NCBI GenBank assembly: GCA_945829115.1
Contig: CALZTP010000021.1
Location: 1 to 33,231 of the forward strand
Origin: an uncultured bacterium
GTDB lineage: Bacteria > Bacteroidota > Bacteroidia > Bacteroidales > Bacteroidaceae
Length of the DNA stretch: 33,231 nucleotides
Direction of reading: 5' to 3'
The notes below the pieces were generated by a model. The model was not told where the DNA came from. It ran no database searches and saw only the letters and a list, made by a program, of their open reading frames with translations. Position numbers and translations under genes: made by a program. Positions 15,123 through 24,614 of this stretch are shown in pieces; position 1 is the first letter of the stretch, and every line of letters starts with the position of its first letter.

Positions 15123-15370
15123 GGTTCTTTGTTCTTGTTAATTGGCGTTTTATCTTAGGCAATCAGGGGCGTTCAAAGGGCAGGGGGAGGATTGCTGAGG
15201 CGGGCATTCGATGCCCAGGGTATTGACGGCATAGCAGCTTATTCAGCAGGGGCTATGTGCTAAAACTGTTAAGCAGCTTCAGGGCAGGGATGTTGCAGGG
15301 CAGCGGGGTTGCAACGCCGTTGCGACAGGCAGGGGTAGCGATGTTGCAGGGGTCAGGGGCGTAGCTCTTT
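15123..15370. repeat. G-rich repetitive spacer between the PBP and helicase genes
   Basis: About ten short CAGGGG or GGGCAGGG blocks fill 15165-15360, including two related units around GATGTTGCAGGG near 15290 and 15335. Two hairpins stand out: GGGCAT/ATGCCC at 15202-15216 and GCAACG/CGTTGC at 15311-15323. There is no gene. The composition matches the spacer at 1873-1930 and differs sharply from ordinary AT-rich spacers here. It covers the likely promoter region of the helicase-exbB operon, but no TAnnTTTG box stands out. Confidence 0.55.
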
Positions 15371-17827
15371 TTAGAGATTTTCGAGTGTTACGGGCTCTTC
15401 CTTCGCTTTCTTCTGCTGTATGGTGTTGTGTAACGTTTTGGTTACTTCCTCACCATGCTCTTCGAGATTAACATTCTGTTCTTCTTCTATGTCTATGCTG
15501 TCCGCATCAAGAGTGTCTTTCGGACGGTCATAGTAGCTTTCGCAAGTATAGTCGGCTCGAGAAATCTCACTGTTGTCTGGTCGGGAGAACTTACCATGAT
15601 AATCTTTGAAAGCAGGGTCTTCCATTACCGACTGCAAGAAATAGCCGCAGATAGGGAGTGCTGTTCTTGAACCCTGTCCTAAGGCACCAGTGCGGAAGTG
15701 TATACATCTGTATTCACCGCCTACCCATGCACCAACCACAAGCTTTGGAGATACTCCTACGAACCAAGCGTCGGAATGGTTGTTGGAGGTACCCGTCTTT
15801 CCGCCAAACTCTGTGTCTGCAGCCTTTCCAACATATCCCCATAGCGACATGCTTGTGCCACCAGGTTCCCTCATACCTCCCATTAAGAGTTGTTGCATGA
15901 AGAATGCGGAGCGGAAGGTCAAAACTTGCTTTTCCTCTTCTGGAGATGTGTATATCTCATTTCCATCACGGTCCACGATTTTTGTCACGAGAATAGGCTC
16001 GTGATGCTTTCCGTCGTCGGCAACTGTGCAGTATGCGTTCACAAGTTCAAGGAGGTTAACATCACTTGAGCCAAGAGCCAAAGAAGGAGTCTCGTCGAGC
16101 TTGGACTTTATGCCCATTTCGTGGGCTGTGCGAGCGATATTCCTTATTCCCATCTCCTGACCGAGTTTCACTGCAACGGAGTTTATGCTTCGTGCAAAGG
16201 CAGACTTGAGAGGTATGGTGTCTCCAGTGAAATAGCCGTTGGCATTGGTAGGTGCCCAGGTGACGTCTTTTTTCTTCTTTGCATCATAGATTTGCATTGA
16301 GAAATATTCGTCTACGCGCTTGTCGCAAGGGGTAAGTCCTTGGTTCATGCCCTCTGTATAGACAAAGAGTTTAAAGGTGGAGCCAGGTTGTCTCTTTGCT
16401 GTCACCTTGTCGTATTTCCAATGGTCGAAGTCTATATCTCCTACCCATGCTTTTACATGACCAGTCTTTGCCTCCATGGCAACAAATCCGCAGTGCATGT
16501 AGCTCACCATGTATCGAATGCTATCCATTGTAGAGAGTTCCATCTCTACAGAACCTTTCTCATAGTCAAACACCTTCACTTTGTGAGGCTTGTTGAGATA
16601 ATAGTTGATGGAGTCTTGATTGTCACCATATTTTGCCGAAAGAGATTTGTAGCAAGGCAAATCCTTAGCAATGCCTTCTATAAACCCTTCTATCTCCTTG
16701 TGGTTCTCGTCTTGCCAAGGATGGGTGTTCCCCCAATGGTTCTTAAAGTTCTTCTGAACCTGAGCCATCTGCTTCTTGGCTGCTGCCTCAGCATATTTCT
16801 GCATACGGGAGTCTAAGGTTGTATAGATTTTCAGACCATCGGTATAGAGGTCTATTTGCTCTTCCTCACACCAGTCTTTCAGATGTTTCGCAACGGCATT
16901 TCGGAAGTACTGCGCCTGACCGTCGTAGTTCTTCTCTACGCTGTAATTGAGCTTGATAGGAACCTCTTTTAAGGAGTCGCAGTCGTTGCGTGTTATGTCG
17001 CTATGTGTCACCATGTTCTCCAGCACCTGATTGCGGCGGACGGTGGCATTCTCTGGATTTATGAGAGGGTTGTAGTAGGTTGTTGCTTTTAGCATACCTA
17101 CCAAAACGGCAGCTTCCTCTACCTTTAGTTGCTTTGGGGTGGTATTGAAATAGGTCTTTGCTGCTGTCTTGATTCCGTAGGCATTAGAACCGAAGTCAAC
17201 AGTGTTAGCATACATGTTTATGATTTCCTTCTTGTTGTAACAGATTTCGAGCTTTATGGCGAGAATCCATTCCTTTGACTTCATCACTAACATCTTCACA
17301 CCTGGAATCTTTCCTAACAGTCCGGTGCTGTAGTTTGTTCTCATGCGGAACATGTTCTTTGCCAATTGTTGGGTGATGGTAGAGGCACCACGACCTCCTC
17401 TGCCTGTTGCTGCATCTTTTGCAGCACCAAAGATGCCGATAGGGTCTATGCCGTAGTGCTTATAGAATCTTTCGTCTTCTGTGTCTATGAGTGCCTGCCA
17501 AAAGCAAGGGGCTACCTCCTCGTATTCTACGGGAGTTCTGTTCTCGCTAAAGAACTTTCCTATCTGCACTCCGTCAGCAGAATAGATCACTGATGCCTCG
17601 CTGGTATGTGGTTGTCTTATTTCAGAGAAGCCAGGTGATTTTCCAAAGAGCCACAGAAAGTTAATGTCTACGGCTCCAAGGTATATGATGAGCGCCACAA
17701 AGAAAGTAGCAAGTGCGAGTAATGTCTTCACGTACCATTTCTTTCCTTTGTATAGAGAAGCATATCTCTTACATGCTTTCTTTAGAAATGTTCCTGTCGC
17801 TTTTGAATAATCAATAATCCTCTTCAT
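15371..17827 (-). CDS. Class A penicillin-binding protein (PBP1A), transglycosylase/transpeptidase
   Basis: A bifunctional peptidoglycan synthase of 818 residues anchored in the inner membrane by one helix (about 34-52). The GT51 domain has TEDERFYKHYGID with catalytic E117 and GASTITQQLAKN at 148-158. The transpeptidase domain carries the active serine in STFK (S483-K486), SIN (547-549) and KTG (677-679). The C-terminal 70 residues are acidic and low-complexity. It polymerises lipid II glycan chains and cross-links them in the periplasm, and is a beta-lactam target. A -7 box lies in the end of miaA, so it may have its own promoter. Confidence 0.95.
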   Translation of the reverse strand: MKRIIDYSKATGTFLKKACKRYASLYKGKKWYVKTLLALATFFVALIIYLGAVDINFLWLFGKSPGFSEIRQPHTSEASVIYSADGVQIGKFFSENRTPVEYEEVAPCFWQALIDTEDERFYKHYGIDPIGIFGAAKDAATGRGGRGASTITQQLAKNMFRMRTNYSTGLLGKIPGVKMLVMKSKEWILAIKLEICYNKKEIINMYANTVDFGSNAYGIKTAAKTYFNTTPKQLKVEEAAVLVGMLKATTYYNPLINPENATVRRNQVLENMVTHSDITRNDCDSLKEVPIKLNYSVEKNYDGQAQYFRNAVAKHLKDWCEEEQIDLYTDGLKIYTTLDSRMQKYAEAAAKKQMAQVQKNFKNHWGNTHPWQDENHKEIEGFIEGIAKDLPCYKSLSAKYGDNQDSINYYLNKPHKVKVFDYEKGSVEMELSTMDSIRYMVSYMHCGFVAMEAKTGHVKAWVGDIDFDHWKYDKVTAKRQPGSTFKLFVYTEGMNQGLTPCDKRVDEYFSMQIYDAKKKKDVTWAPTNANGYFTGDTIPLKSAFARSINSVAVKLGQEMGIRNIARTAHEMGIKSKLDETPSLALGSSDVNLLELVNAYCTVADDGKHHEPILVTKIVDRDGNEIYTSPEEEKQVLTFRSAFFMQQLLMGGMREPGGTSMSLWGYVGKAADTEFGGKTGTSNNHSDAWFVGVSPKLVVGAWVGGEYRCIHFRTGALGQGSRTALPICGYFLQSVMEDPAFKDYHGKFSRPDNSEISRADYTCESYYDRPKDTLDADSIDIEEEQNVNLEEHGEEVTKTLHNTIQQKKAKEEPVTLENL

Positions 17828-17878
17828 AAATCTTTGTGCGGAATTTTTTTACAAATGATTGTGTTGAATAAGTGAATG

Positions 17879-17886
17879 CAAAGATA
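17879..17886 (-). promoter_or_regulatory. Candidate -7 promoter box for the PBP1A gene
   Basis: TATCTTTG on the minus strand fits TAnnTTTG and would give a leader of about 45 bases. No TTTG is present at the -33 distance, so support is partial. Confidence 0.4.
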
Positions 17887-17887
17887 G

Positions 17888-18817
17888 CTATTTTCTTACA
17901 AATTTGACGCTCTTATCAATATATTTTATGATTTCTTTAATATCAGTAGGAGAAAACCAGACTATATCTTTGTCTTTCTTAAACCATGTCTCCTGCTTGC
18001 GCATGTATCGACGAGTATTTGACTGAATTCTTCTGATTGCCTCTGGAAGGTCTGTCTTTCCGTCAAAGAAATCAAAGAGTTCTTTGTAGCCAACAGTGTT
18101 CAAGGAGTTCAGATGGCGAAACGGGTATACTTTCTTTGCTTCTTCCAGAAAGCCTTCATCCATCATTTTCAGTACTCTGTTGTTTATGCGTTCGTAGAGC
18201 TCTTCACGCTCTCTGCGAAGGGCTATCTTCACAACATTGAAGGAACGTTCTTTCTTGCTGCTCGTCATGAAGGAAGAGTAGGGGAGGCCAGTTTGATGAC
18301 ATATCTCTAAGGCATGGAGAATGCGTCTCGGGTTTTTCGTGTCTACATTATTATAATGTATAGGGTCAAGAACCTTCAGCTCTTCAAGAAGAGAGTCAAG
18401 ACCTTCTTTCTCAAGTCTGTGTTTCAGTTCTTCCCTGATGTCTTCTCTTACCGTAGGCAATTCATCTATACCGTTACAGACTGCGTCTATGTACATCATT
18501 GACCCACCTGTAAGGAGAAAAATATCTTTCCTGCTTTCTGCTATGAGCTTACAGACTGCTTCCTCGTACATTGAGGCAGAGAAATAAGTGTCTAAGGAAA
18601 GAGTGCCAACAAAGTAATGCCGCACCCTCTGTTGCTGTCTGGCAGTAGGTGCGGCAGTACCAATGGGAATCTCACGGAACAATTGTCGTGAGTCACAGTT
18701 TATTATGTCGCATCCCAAGTGCTCGGCAATACTCAAACAAAGCTCAGTTTTGCCGACACCTGTAGGACCCGTTATTACGATCAGTGTTTTATTTTTGCTC
18801 TTTTCAGATTCTTCCAC
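17888..18817 (-). CDS. miaA: tRNA dimethylallyltransferase MiaA
   Basis: Transfers a dimethylallyl group to A37 of tRNAs that read UNN codons. The 309-residue protein has the P-loop GPTGVGKT (17-24), the INCDSRQLFREIPIGTAAP segment, and the C-terminal SLNTVGYKELFDFF and QSNTRRYMRKQETWF motifs of the tRNA-binding part. The DSRQ form, in place of the proteobacterial DSMQ, is common in Bacteroidetes. The gene follows lpxA after a 24-bp gap and is probably the last cistron of the lpx transcript. Confidence 0.95.
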   Translation of the reverse strand: MEESEKSKNKTLIVITGPTGVGKTELCLSIAEHLGCDIINCDSRQLFREIPIGTAAPTARQQQRVRHYFVGTLSLDTYFSASMYEEAVCKLIAESRKDIFLLTGGSMMYIDAVCNGIDELPTVREDIREELKHRLEKEGLDSLLEELKVLDPIHYNNVDTKNPRRILHALEICHQTGLPYSSFMTSSKKERSFNVVKIALRREREELYERINNRVLKMMDEGFLEEAKKVYPFRHLNSLNTVGYKELFDFFDGKTDLPEAIRRIQSNTRRYMRKQETWFKKDKDIVWFSPTDIKEIIKYIDKSVKFVRK

Positions 18818-18841
18818 CGTCTATTCTTCTTCTTTCATTGT

Positions 18842-19615
18842 CTATCTAATAATTCCACGTTCTGAAGACTCCACAAAGTCAATAATATACTGAATCTCTG
18901 GAGTGACCTCGAGGTTCGCCTTTATCTCTTCTATACCTTCCTTCATCAAACCCTTTGAGTAGAGCAGACGGTAGGCCTCACGAAGATTCGTAATTGTCTC
19001 GTTGGAGAAGCCCCTACGGCGAAGACCAACGAGGTTCAGTCCGGCGAAGCGGATAGGCTCTTTGCCACAGATAACGTAAGGAGGGATATCCTGACTCGTT
19101 CTGCTACCGCCCTGCACCATCACATATCCGCCGATGTGGCAGAACTGGTGTATGAGCACCTCTGCAGAGATTATGGCACAGTCGTCTACTATCACCTCAC
19201 CAGCAAATTTTGTTGAGTTGCCAATGATGCAGTAATTGCCAATGATGCAGTCGTGCGCAATGTGCATGTTCTCCATAAGGAGGTTGTTGGAGCCTACCTT
19301 TGTTGTTCCCCGGCTTGCTGTTCCTCGTGAGATGGTTACGTTTTCTCGGATGGAGTTATTATCGCCAATCTCGCAAATGGTTTCCTCTCCCCGGAATTTC
19401 AAGTCCTGTGGTTTTGTGGAGATGCTTGCTCCTGGGAAAATCTCGTTTCCAGACCCCATTCGTGTTCCTTTGTTCAGCGTAACGGAGTTCTGCATTATGT
19501 TATTGTCTCCAATCACCACATCTGCGTCGATATAACAGAACGGACCGATAATATTGTTATCACCCATTTTTGCGTCTGGGTGTACATATGCCATTGGACT
19601 TATCAGATTTGCCAT
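18842..19615 (-). CDS. lpxA: UDP-N-acetylglucosamine acyltransferase LpxA
   Basis: First enzyme of lipid A synthesis; transfers a 3-hydroxyacyl chain from ACP to UDP-GlcNAc in the cytosol. The 257-residue protein is made mostly of hexapeptide repeats (left-handed beta-helix, about 1-185) with the family segment MENMHIAHDC and catalytic H121. A helical C-terminal domain completes the trimer fold. The gene starts 18 bp after lpxC-fabZ and precedes miaA. Chain-length choice cannot be read reliably from the sequence. Confidence 0.95.
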   Translation of the reverse strand: MANLISPMAYVHPDAKMGDNNIIGPFCYIDADVVIGDNNIMQNSVTLNKGTRMGSGNEIFPGASISTKPQDLKFRGEETICEIGDNNSIRENVTISRGTASRGTTKVGSNNLLMENMHIAHDCIIGNYCIIGNSTKFAGEVIVDDCAIISAEVLIHQFCHIGGYVMVQGGSRTSQDIPPYVICGKEPIRFAGLNLVGLRRRGFSNETITNLREAYRLLYSKGLMKEGIEEIKANLEVTPEIQYIIDFVESSERGIIR

Positions 19616-19633
19616 AATCGTTTTCCTTCTCTT

Positions 19634-21019
19634 TTATTTGTTTTTTACTATTTGAGCAGTAAAGGATGCTTCACTAACCACTTTATCTCCTACAAAGATG
19701 TAGCCCTTCATAGATGATATGCCGTGGCGTACTGGTGCCAGCAGTTCTACCTTAAACAACAATGTGTCTCCCGGCACAACCTTTTGCTTGAATTTCACAT
19801 CGTTAATGGCGAGGAAATATGTAGACCAGCGTTCTGGCTCTTCCAGTGTGTTGAGAATAAGTAGTCCGCCGCACTGTGCCATTGCTTCTATTTGCAGAAC
19901 GCCAGGCATTACTGGCTCTTGTGGGAAATGTCCTGTAAAGAAAGGTTCGTTTGAGGTTACGTTCTTCAGTCCTACAATAGAGGTAGGTCCAAGTTCTATA
20001 ACCTTGTCGACAAGTTGCATTGGGTAGCGGTGAGGAAGAAGTTCTCGTATGCGTCGAACGTCCATAACAGGTTCCTGTGTAGGATCGTAGATAGGAGCCT
20101 GTACCTCATGCTTCTTAATCTCTTTTCTCATGAGGCGTGCGAACTTGTTGTTGATGGTATGCCCAGGGCGTGTTGCCACGATGCGTCCCTTGATGGGCTT
20201 TCCAATAAGTGCCATGTCGCCAATGATGTCAAGAAGTTTATGGCGAGTACATTCATTGTCCCAGACAAGTGGTCTATGCTGGATGTATCCGAGTTTTGTG
20301 GCATCTATTCGTGCTACACCGAGTGTGTCACAGAGTGTGTCAACCTGCTCTTGGTTCTGTTCTCGCTCATAAATAACGATTGCGTTGTCAAGGTCTCCAC
20401 CCTTGATGAGGTTTGCTTGGAGAAGGGGGAAGATGTCTCTTACGAAGACGAATGTTCTTGCTGCGGAAATCTCCTTTGTGTAGTTTTCCATGCTATCGAG
20501 AGTAGCAAACTGTGAACTGATGAACTTAGAGTCAAAGGAGCACATAGCTGTTATGGAGAACTGCTCGTCTGGGAGAATAGTAATGCAAGAACCTGTTTTC
20601 TCGTCTTTTACCTCTATCTTCTTACGTATGATGTAGTAATCCTTCGGAGCGTTCTGCTCTTCTGTACCTACTATGTTTATCTTATCAACGTAAGGGGCGG
20701 CAGAACCGTCGAGAATAGGAAATTCTGGTCCGTTGACCTGAATGAGACAGTTGTCAATGCCGAGGGCATAGAGAGCTGATAGGGCATGTTCAACGGTAGA
20801 TACTTTTGCATCTCCCTTAGCGAGAACAGTTCCTCGCTGGGTGTCTACCACTCTTTCTGCAATGGCATCTATCACTGGTTCTCCTTCGAGGTCTATTCGC
20901 TGAATCTTATATCCGGTGTTCTCTGGAGCTGGGTTGAAAGTGACTGTGAGGTTCAATCCTGTATGTAAACCCTTTCCGCAAAGAGAGAAGCTACCTTTAA
21001 GTGTTTTCTGCTTTGACAT
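19634..21019 (-). CDS. lpxC-fabZ: Fused UDP-3-O-acyl-GlcNAc deacetylase LpxC and hydroxyacyl-ACP dehydratase FabZ
   Basis: A two-enzyme protein of 461 residues. Residues 1 to about 305 are LpxC, the zinc deacetylase of lipid A synthesis: zinc ligands H78, H260 and D264, and general-acid H287 in RPGHTINNKFARL. Residues about 320-461 are FabZ: LLPHRYPMQLVDKV, then GHFPQEPVMPGVLQIEAM with catalytic H364 and E378. The fusion, known in Bacteroidetes, couples the use of hydroxyacyl-ACP for lipid A with its dehydration for fatty-acid elongation. It sits between lpxD and lpxA, giving a continuous lipid A block. Confidence 0.96.
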   Translation of the reverse strand: MSKQKTLKGSFSLCGKGLHTGLNLTVTFNPAPENTGYKIQRIDLEGEPVIDAIAERVVDTQRGTVLAKGDAKVSTVEHALSALYALGIDNCLIQVNGPEFPILDGSAAPYVDKINIVGTEEQNAPKDYYIIRKKIEVKDEKTGSCITILPDEQFSITAMCSFDSKFISSQFATLDSMENYTKEISAARTFVFVRDIFPLLQANLIKGGDLDNAIVIYEREQNQEQVDTLCDTLGVARIDATKLGYIQHRPLVWDNECTRHKLLDIIGDMALIGKPIKGRIVATRPGHTINNKFARLMRKEIKKHEVQAPIYDPTQEPVMDVRRIRELLPHRYPMQLVDKVIELGPTSIVGLKNVTSNEPFFTGHFPQEPVMPGVLQIEAMAQCGGLLILNTLEEPERWSTYFLAINDVKFKQKVVPGDTLLFKVELLAPVRHGISSMKGYIFVGDKVVSEASFTAQIVKNK

Positions 21020-21122
21020 TATTTCTTCGCTTTTTTTCTTGGCTTAGTTTCTTTCACCAATAATTCTTGGCTTTCTTTATTTGCCATGATTCACGGTTTG
21101 TTTCACCATGTTTCGGGCGTGC

Positions 21123-22166
21123 TTATTCGCCTTTGTTTTTGGCTTTTAATTCTTCTAATTCTTTTCTGAGGTCGTTTAGTTCCTTGTACATCTCAGGCAG
21201 TCTGCGGAATATTGCTTGAGAGCGGAAATAAGGTTTCATTTCCATTGGTGGTGTACCAATAAGTTCTTGATTGTCTTTTATTGAACCAGGAACTCCCGAC
21301 TGAGCTCCAAGCATCACCTTGTTTCCTATTTTGATATGTCCAGCAATACCAACCTGACCTCCGAACATACACCATTCGCCAACCTTTGTAGAGCCTGCTA
21401 TTCCAACCTGGCTTGACATTACGGTATTGGCACCAATGTCTGTGTTGTGGGCTATCTGTACGAGGTTATCGAGTTTTACACCCTTACGAACGTAGGTAGA
21501 ACCCATGGTAGAGCGGTCTACGCAAGTGTTGGCTCCTATCTCCACATTGTCCTCAATGGTCACTATTCCTATCTGTGGAATCTTGTCGTAGCCATTTGCT
21601 GTAGGAGCAAATCCGAAACCGTCAGCACCTATGACACATCCTGCGTGGAGTATGCAGTTGTTTCCTACCTTGCAGTCATGGTAGATCACGGCATTGCTGT
21701 AAATCTCTGTTCCTTCACCTACGGAAGCATTCTCGCCGATAGTGGCATGAGGGTGTATGACACATCCATCTCCGATAGTTACATTTGCTGCAATAGCCAC
21801 GAAAGGACCTATGTAACAGTCCTCGCCAATTTTGGCAGAAGGGTCTATGAAAGCGAGTGTGCTGATGCCTTTCTTCTTTGGCTTCATAGAATCGTAGAGT
21901 TGCAGGAGTTTTGCCACTGCCTCGTATGCACTTTTCACTCTAATCAGCGTGCACTTCACTTCCTTCTCGAGAGTCAGTTTTTCGTCAACAAGAACAATGC
22001 TTGACTCTGTCTCGTAGATGTAGTTGATATATTTCTCGTTTGACAAGAAAGAGATTGCTCCAGGTTTTCCCTCTTCAATCTTTGCGAAGGTGTGTACCGA
22101 AGCATTCTCGTTGCCTTCTACCTTTCCCTGTATAAATTCTGCTATTTGTTTTGCTGTGAATTCCAT
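21123..22166 (-). CDS. lpxD: UDP-3-O-(3-hydroxyacyl)glucosamine N-acyltransferase LpxD
   Basis: Third step of lipid A synthesis; adds the N-linked hydroxyacyl chain. The 347-residue protein has the N-terminal uridine-binding domain (1 to about 95), a hexapeptide-repeat beta-helix (about 105-290) with [11 protein letters not shown] and catalytic H240, and a helical charged tail ending in lysines. The start at 22166 is chosen because family members begin [11 protein letters not shown]. An in-frame ATG at 22190 lies inside the promoter -7 box and would be upstream of the predicted transcript start. It is first in the lpxD, lpxC-fabZ, lpxA, miaA order. Confidence 0.94.
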   Translation of the reverse strand: MEFTAKQIAEFIQGKVEGNENASVHTFAKIEEGKPGAISFLSNEKYINYIYETESSIVLVDEKLTLEKEVKCTLIRVKSAYEAVAKLLQLYDSMKPKKKGISTLAFIDPSAKIGEDCYIGPFVAIAANVTIGDGCVIHPHATIGENASVGEGTEIYSNAVIYHDCKVGNNCILHAGCVIGADGFGFAPTANGYDKIPQIGIVTIEDNVEIGANTCVDRSTMGSTYVRKGVKLDNLVQIAHNTDIGANTVMSSQVGIAGSTKVGEWCMFGGQVGIAGHIKIGNKVMLGAQSGVPGSIKDNQELIGTPPMEMKPYFRSQAIFRRLPEMYKELNDLRKELEELKAKNKGE

Positions 22167-22187
22167 AAAAATTGTGTATATTTTGTG

Positions 22188-22218
22188 CAAAAATAGTAAT
22201 TTTTTTTTGAATAAGCAA
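22188..22218 (-). promoter_or_regulatory. Bacteroides-type promoter of the lpxD operon
   Basis: On the minus strand TTG (22218-22216) is followed after 20 bases by TATTTTTG (22195-22188), fitting the -33/-7 consensus. Transcription would start about 15 bases before the lpxD ATG, giving a very short leader. This supports the start at 22166 over the one at 22190. Confidence 0.6.
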
Positions 22219-22383
22219 GAATCATGACGTTTTTATTAAGTTTTCGCACAAATTTACATAATGAAACGTTGAAAACGATGCTTTTTTTGCTCTATTTGTC
22301 GGACAATGTGCTCTATTTTGGTTGTGCATTTTTTTTTATTTCTGATTTTAAAACATCAAAGACCTTTTCTATCGTTTACGAGA

Positions 22384-22428
22384 AAAGAGGCAAGAAAGAA
22401 GATTTTTTTCTTCTTTTCCCACCTCTTT
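22384..22428 (-). terminator. Hairpin between pyrF and lpxD, possible terminator
   Basis: AAAGAGG (22384-22390) pairs with CCTCTTT (22422-22428), and inside GAAAGAAGA pairs with TCTTCTTTTC around a T-rich loop. It lies about 50 bp beyond the pyrF stop. The T-run after it on the minus strand is short, so termination strength is uncertain. The rest of this 308-bp spacer (22167-22474) holds the lpxD promoter and a motif copy at the pyrF stop, and no gene. Confidence 0.5.
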
Positions 22429-22474
22429 ATTTCAAGAAATTTTGCGCATATGATTGTCGAGTATTTACACCTAC

Positions 22475-23299
22475 TTATTTCTTTTCCAAGATTGCAGACA
22501 TCTGCTGCTGGAGTTCCTTTGCTTTCTCTCCTGCTACCTGAGCAAAGTCTTCACCCTGTGATGCATAGATGATTCCTCGACTACTATTCACGAGAAGTCC
22601 ACAGTCTTCAATCATTCCGTACTCGCAGACAGTCTCTAACGAACCACCCTGTGCACCAACACCAGGAACAAGTAGGAACGCCTTTGGTGCCACGGCACGT
22701 ATGTCTTCAAACATCTCTCCTCTTGTTGCACCAACCACATACATCATGTTCTCCTCATTTCCCCACTGCAGAGATCGTCTAATAACCTTTTCGAAGAGGC
22801 GTTCGCCAGCCTTGTCTTCTGTCAGCTGGAAATCAAAAGAACCTTTGTTGCTGGTAAGAGCGAGAAGAATCACCCATTTCCCCTCGTAGCCCTCAAGGAA
22901 AGGAGTCACGCTGTCCTCCCCCATATAAGGAGCCACGGTCAATGCGTCTACATCATATTCTCCGAAGAATGTTTGAGCATACATCTTGCTGGTGTTTCCA
23001 ATGTCTCCTCGTTTTGCGTCGGCAATGATAAACTGCTCTGGGTAGTTTTCTTTCAGATACTTAACCGTTTTCTCAAAGGCAATGATTCCCTTTACTCCGT
23101 AAGCCTCGTAGAAAGCGAGGTTTGGCTTGTATGCCACGCAATATGGTGCAGTAGCGTCAATGATTGCCTTGTTGAATGCGAAGATAGGGTCGTCTTCCTT
23201 CAGGAGATGCTCTGGAATCTTCTTCATGTCTACGTCAAGTCCTACACAGAGGAAGCTTCCCTTCTTCTGTATTTCACTTACAAGTTCTTTTCTGTTCAT
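22475..23299 (-). CDS. pyrF: Orotidine 5'-phosphate decarboxylase PyrF (type 2)
   Basis: Decarboxylates OMP to UMP, the last step of pyrimidine synthesis. Starting at [10 protein letters not shown] gives 274 residues, the normal size of the long, type 2 enzymes. Catalytic residues lie in [12 protein letters not shown] (D94, K96, D99), and VPGVGAQGG is the phosphate-binding segment. An upstream in-frame start at 23356 would add 19 residues unlike the family. The stop codon TAA begins a motif copy (TAAGTAGGTGTAAA). It follows prfA with a 130-bp gap that contains another motif copy. Confidence 0.93.
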   Translation of the reverse strand: MNRKELVSEIQKKGSFLCVGLDVDMKKIPEHLLKEDDPIFAFNKAIIDATAPYCVAYKPNLAFYEAYGVKGIIAFEKTVKYLKENYPEQFIIADAKRGDIGNTSKMYAQTFFGEYDVDALTVAPYMGEDSVTPFLEGYEGKWVILLALTSNKGSFDFQLTEDKAGERLFEKVIRRSLQWGNEENMMYVVGATRGEMFEDIRAVAPKAFLLVPGVGAQGGSLETVCEYGMIEDCGLLVNSSRGIIYASQGEDFAQVAGEKAKELQQQMSAILEKK

Positions 23300-23344
23300 G
23301 TGCAATATGTTTTTAATAGTAGGTAATGCCGAGATCATAGAAAT

Positions 23345-23364
23345 AATTCTGCACACCTACTTAT
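23345..23364 (-). repeat. Dispersed motif copy between prfA and pyrF
   Basis: AATTCTGCACACCTACTTAT on the plus strand differs by one base from the tip of the 168-bp element at 10127-10146. It is a solo copy with no inverted partner close by. Here the motif faces opposite to the flanking genes, unlike the copies at start codons. Confidence 0.55.
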
Positions 23365-23429
23365 ATCTTTAAAATCGTTAAAAAGCCAAGAAATGTCTAA
23401 TGAAACATAATGTTCAGTTGCTCAGCGAT

Positions 23430-24539
23430 TTATAATTCTGCTTCCTTCATTCGCTCAGCATTTTCTGCCACAGTGAGGGCGTCAATCATTTCTTGAATGT
23501 TCCCACCAAGAAATCCAGAAAGGTCGTGAGTGGTGAAACCAATTCTATGGTCAGTAACGCGACCTTGCGGGAAGTTATATGTGCGAATCTTTGCAGAGCG
23601 GTCGCCAGTAGACACGAGACTTTTTCTCCTGCTGGCAATATCGTCAAGGTATTTCTGATGCTCCTTATCATAAATATATGTACGCAGGCGTGAGAGAGCA
23701 CGCTCCTTATTCTTTGGCTGGTCGCGGGTCTCTGTACATTCAATGAGAATTTCCTCCACCTCACCAGTGTTTGGATTCTTCCACATATAGCGAGCACGAA
23801 CACCAGACTCAACCTTGTTGACGTTCTGACCGCCAGCGCCACTCGAGCGGAAAGTGTCCCACTTTATCTCACCTTCGTTGATCTGAACATCAAAGGCCTC
23901 TGCCTCTGGGAGCACAGCAACTGTTGCGGCAGATGTCTGCATACGTCCGTTAGACTCTGTAACGGGAACACGCTGTACGCGGTGAACACCAGACTCGTAT
24001 TTCAACACGCCATAGACATCTTCTCCGCTAACGGCAAAGTCTATCTCTTTGTAACCGCCAACGGCACCTTCTGAAACGTCTGTAACCGAAAGAGTCCATC
24101 CTTTTGACTCACAAAAAGATTTGTACATCTTAAAGAGGTCGCCGGCAAAGAGGCAAGCCTCGTCACCACCTGTTCCAGCACGTATTTCCATCTGAACGTT
24201 CTTTGCATCTTCTGGGTCTTTCGGAATGAGCGCAATCTTTATCTCTTCTTCCAAAGAAGGCTGAAGGGCTTCATTTTCTGCCAACTGCTCTCGCGCCATT
24301 TCCTTCATGTCTGGGTCAGACTCGTTCATGATGATATCCTTTGCTTCCTTGATGCCTTCAAGGCAGTCAATGTATTTCTTTCTAAGCTTTACAATGTCTT
24401 CAAGGTCTTTATATTCTTTTGTAAGCTTTACGTATCTCTGCTGGTCGGCAATTACCGAAGGGTCGGTAATAAGTGTACTCACTTCCTCATAACGTGCCTC
24501 AAGACCGTCAAGTTTCTGTAGTATGTTGTTATTCTCCAT
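23430..24539 (-). CDS. prfA: Peptide chain release factor 1
   Basis: Recognises UAA and UAG in the ribosomal A site and triggers peptide release. The 369-residue protein has the GGQ motif (236-238, SSGAGGQNVNKVESGVRA). It also has the codon-reading tripeptide PVT at 192-194, the PxT form of RF1 rather than the SPF of RF2. The N-terminal helical domain spans 1 to about 105. The Q of GGQ is normally methylated by PrmC; no prmC is in the window. purM lies 75 bp upstream. Confidence 0.96.
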   Translation of the reverse strand: MENNNILQKLDGLEARYEEVSTLITDPSVIADQQRYVKLTKEYKDLEDIVKLRKKYIDCLEGIKEAKDIIMNESDPDMKEMAREQLAENEALQPSLEEEIKIALIPKDPEDAKNVQMEIRAGTGGDEACLFAGDLFKMYKSFCESKGWTLSVTDVSEGAVGGYKEIDFAVSGEDVYGVLKYESGVHRVQRVPVTESNGRMQTSAATVAVLPEAEAFDVQINEGEIKWDTFRSSGAGGQNVNKVESGVRARYMWKNPNTGEVEEILIECTETRDQPKNKERALSRLRTYIYDKEHQKYLDDIASRRKSLVSTGDRSAKIRTYNFPQGRVTDHRIGFTTHDLSGFLGGNIQEMIDALTVAENAERMKEAEL

Positions 24540-24614
24540 TAATTGTTTATGTGTTTTGGGTGGTAATCCTTACTGCACACGTGATAGTTTTATTTTCTCC
24601 GTCTTTTTCCTCGT

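Noticed and set aside
22224..22541. 105-codon plus-strand reading frame between lpxD and pyrF
   Set aside because: It crosses a hairpin and runs into the antisense of pyrF. The Phe-rich product reflects poly-T sequence.
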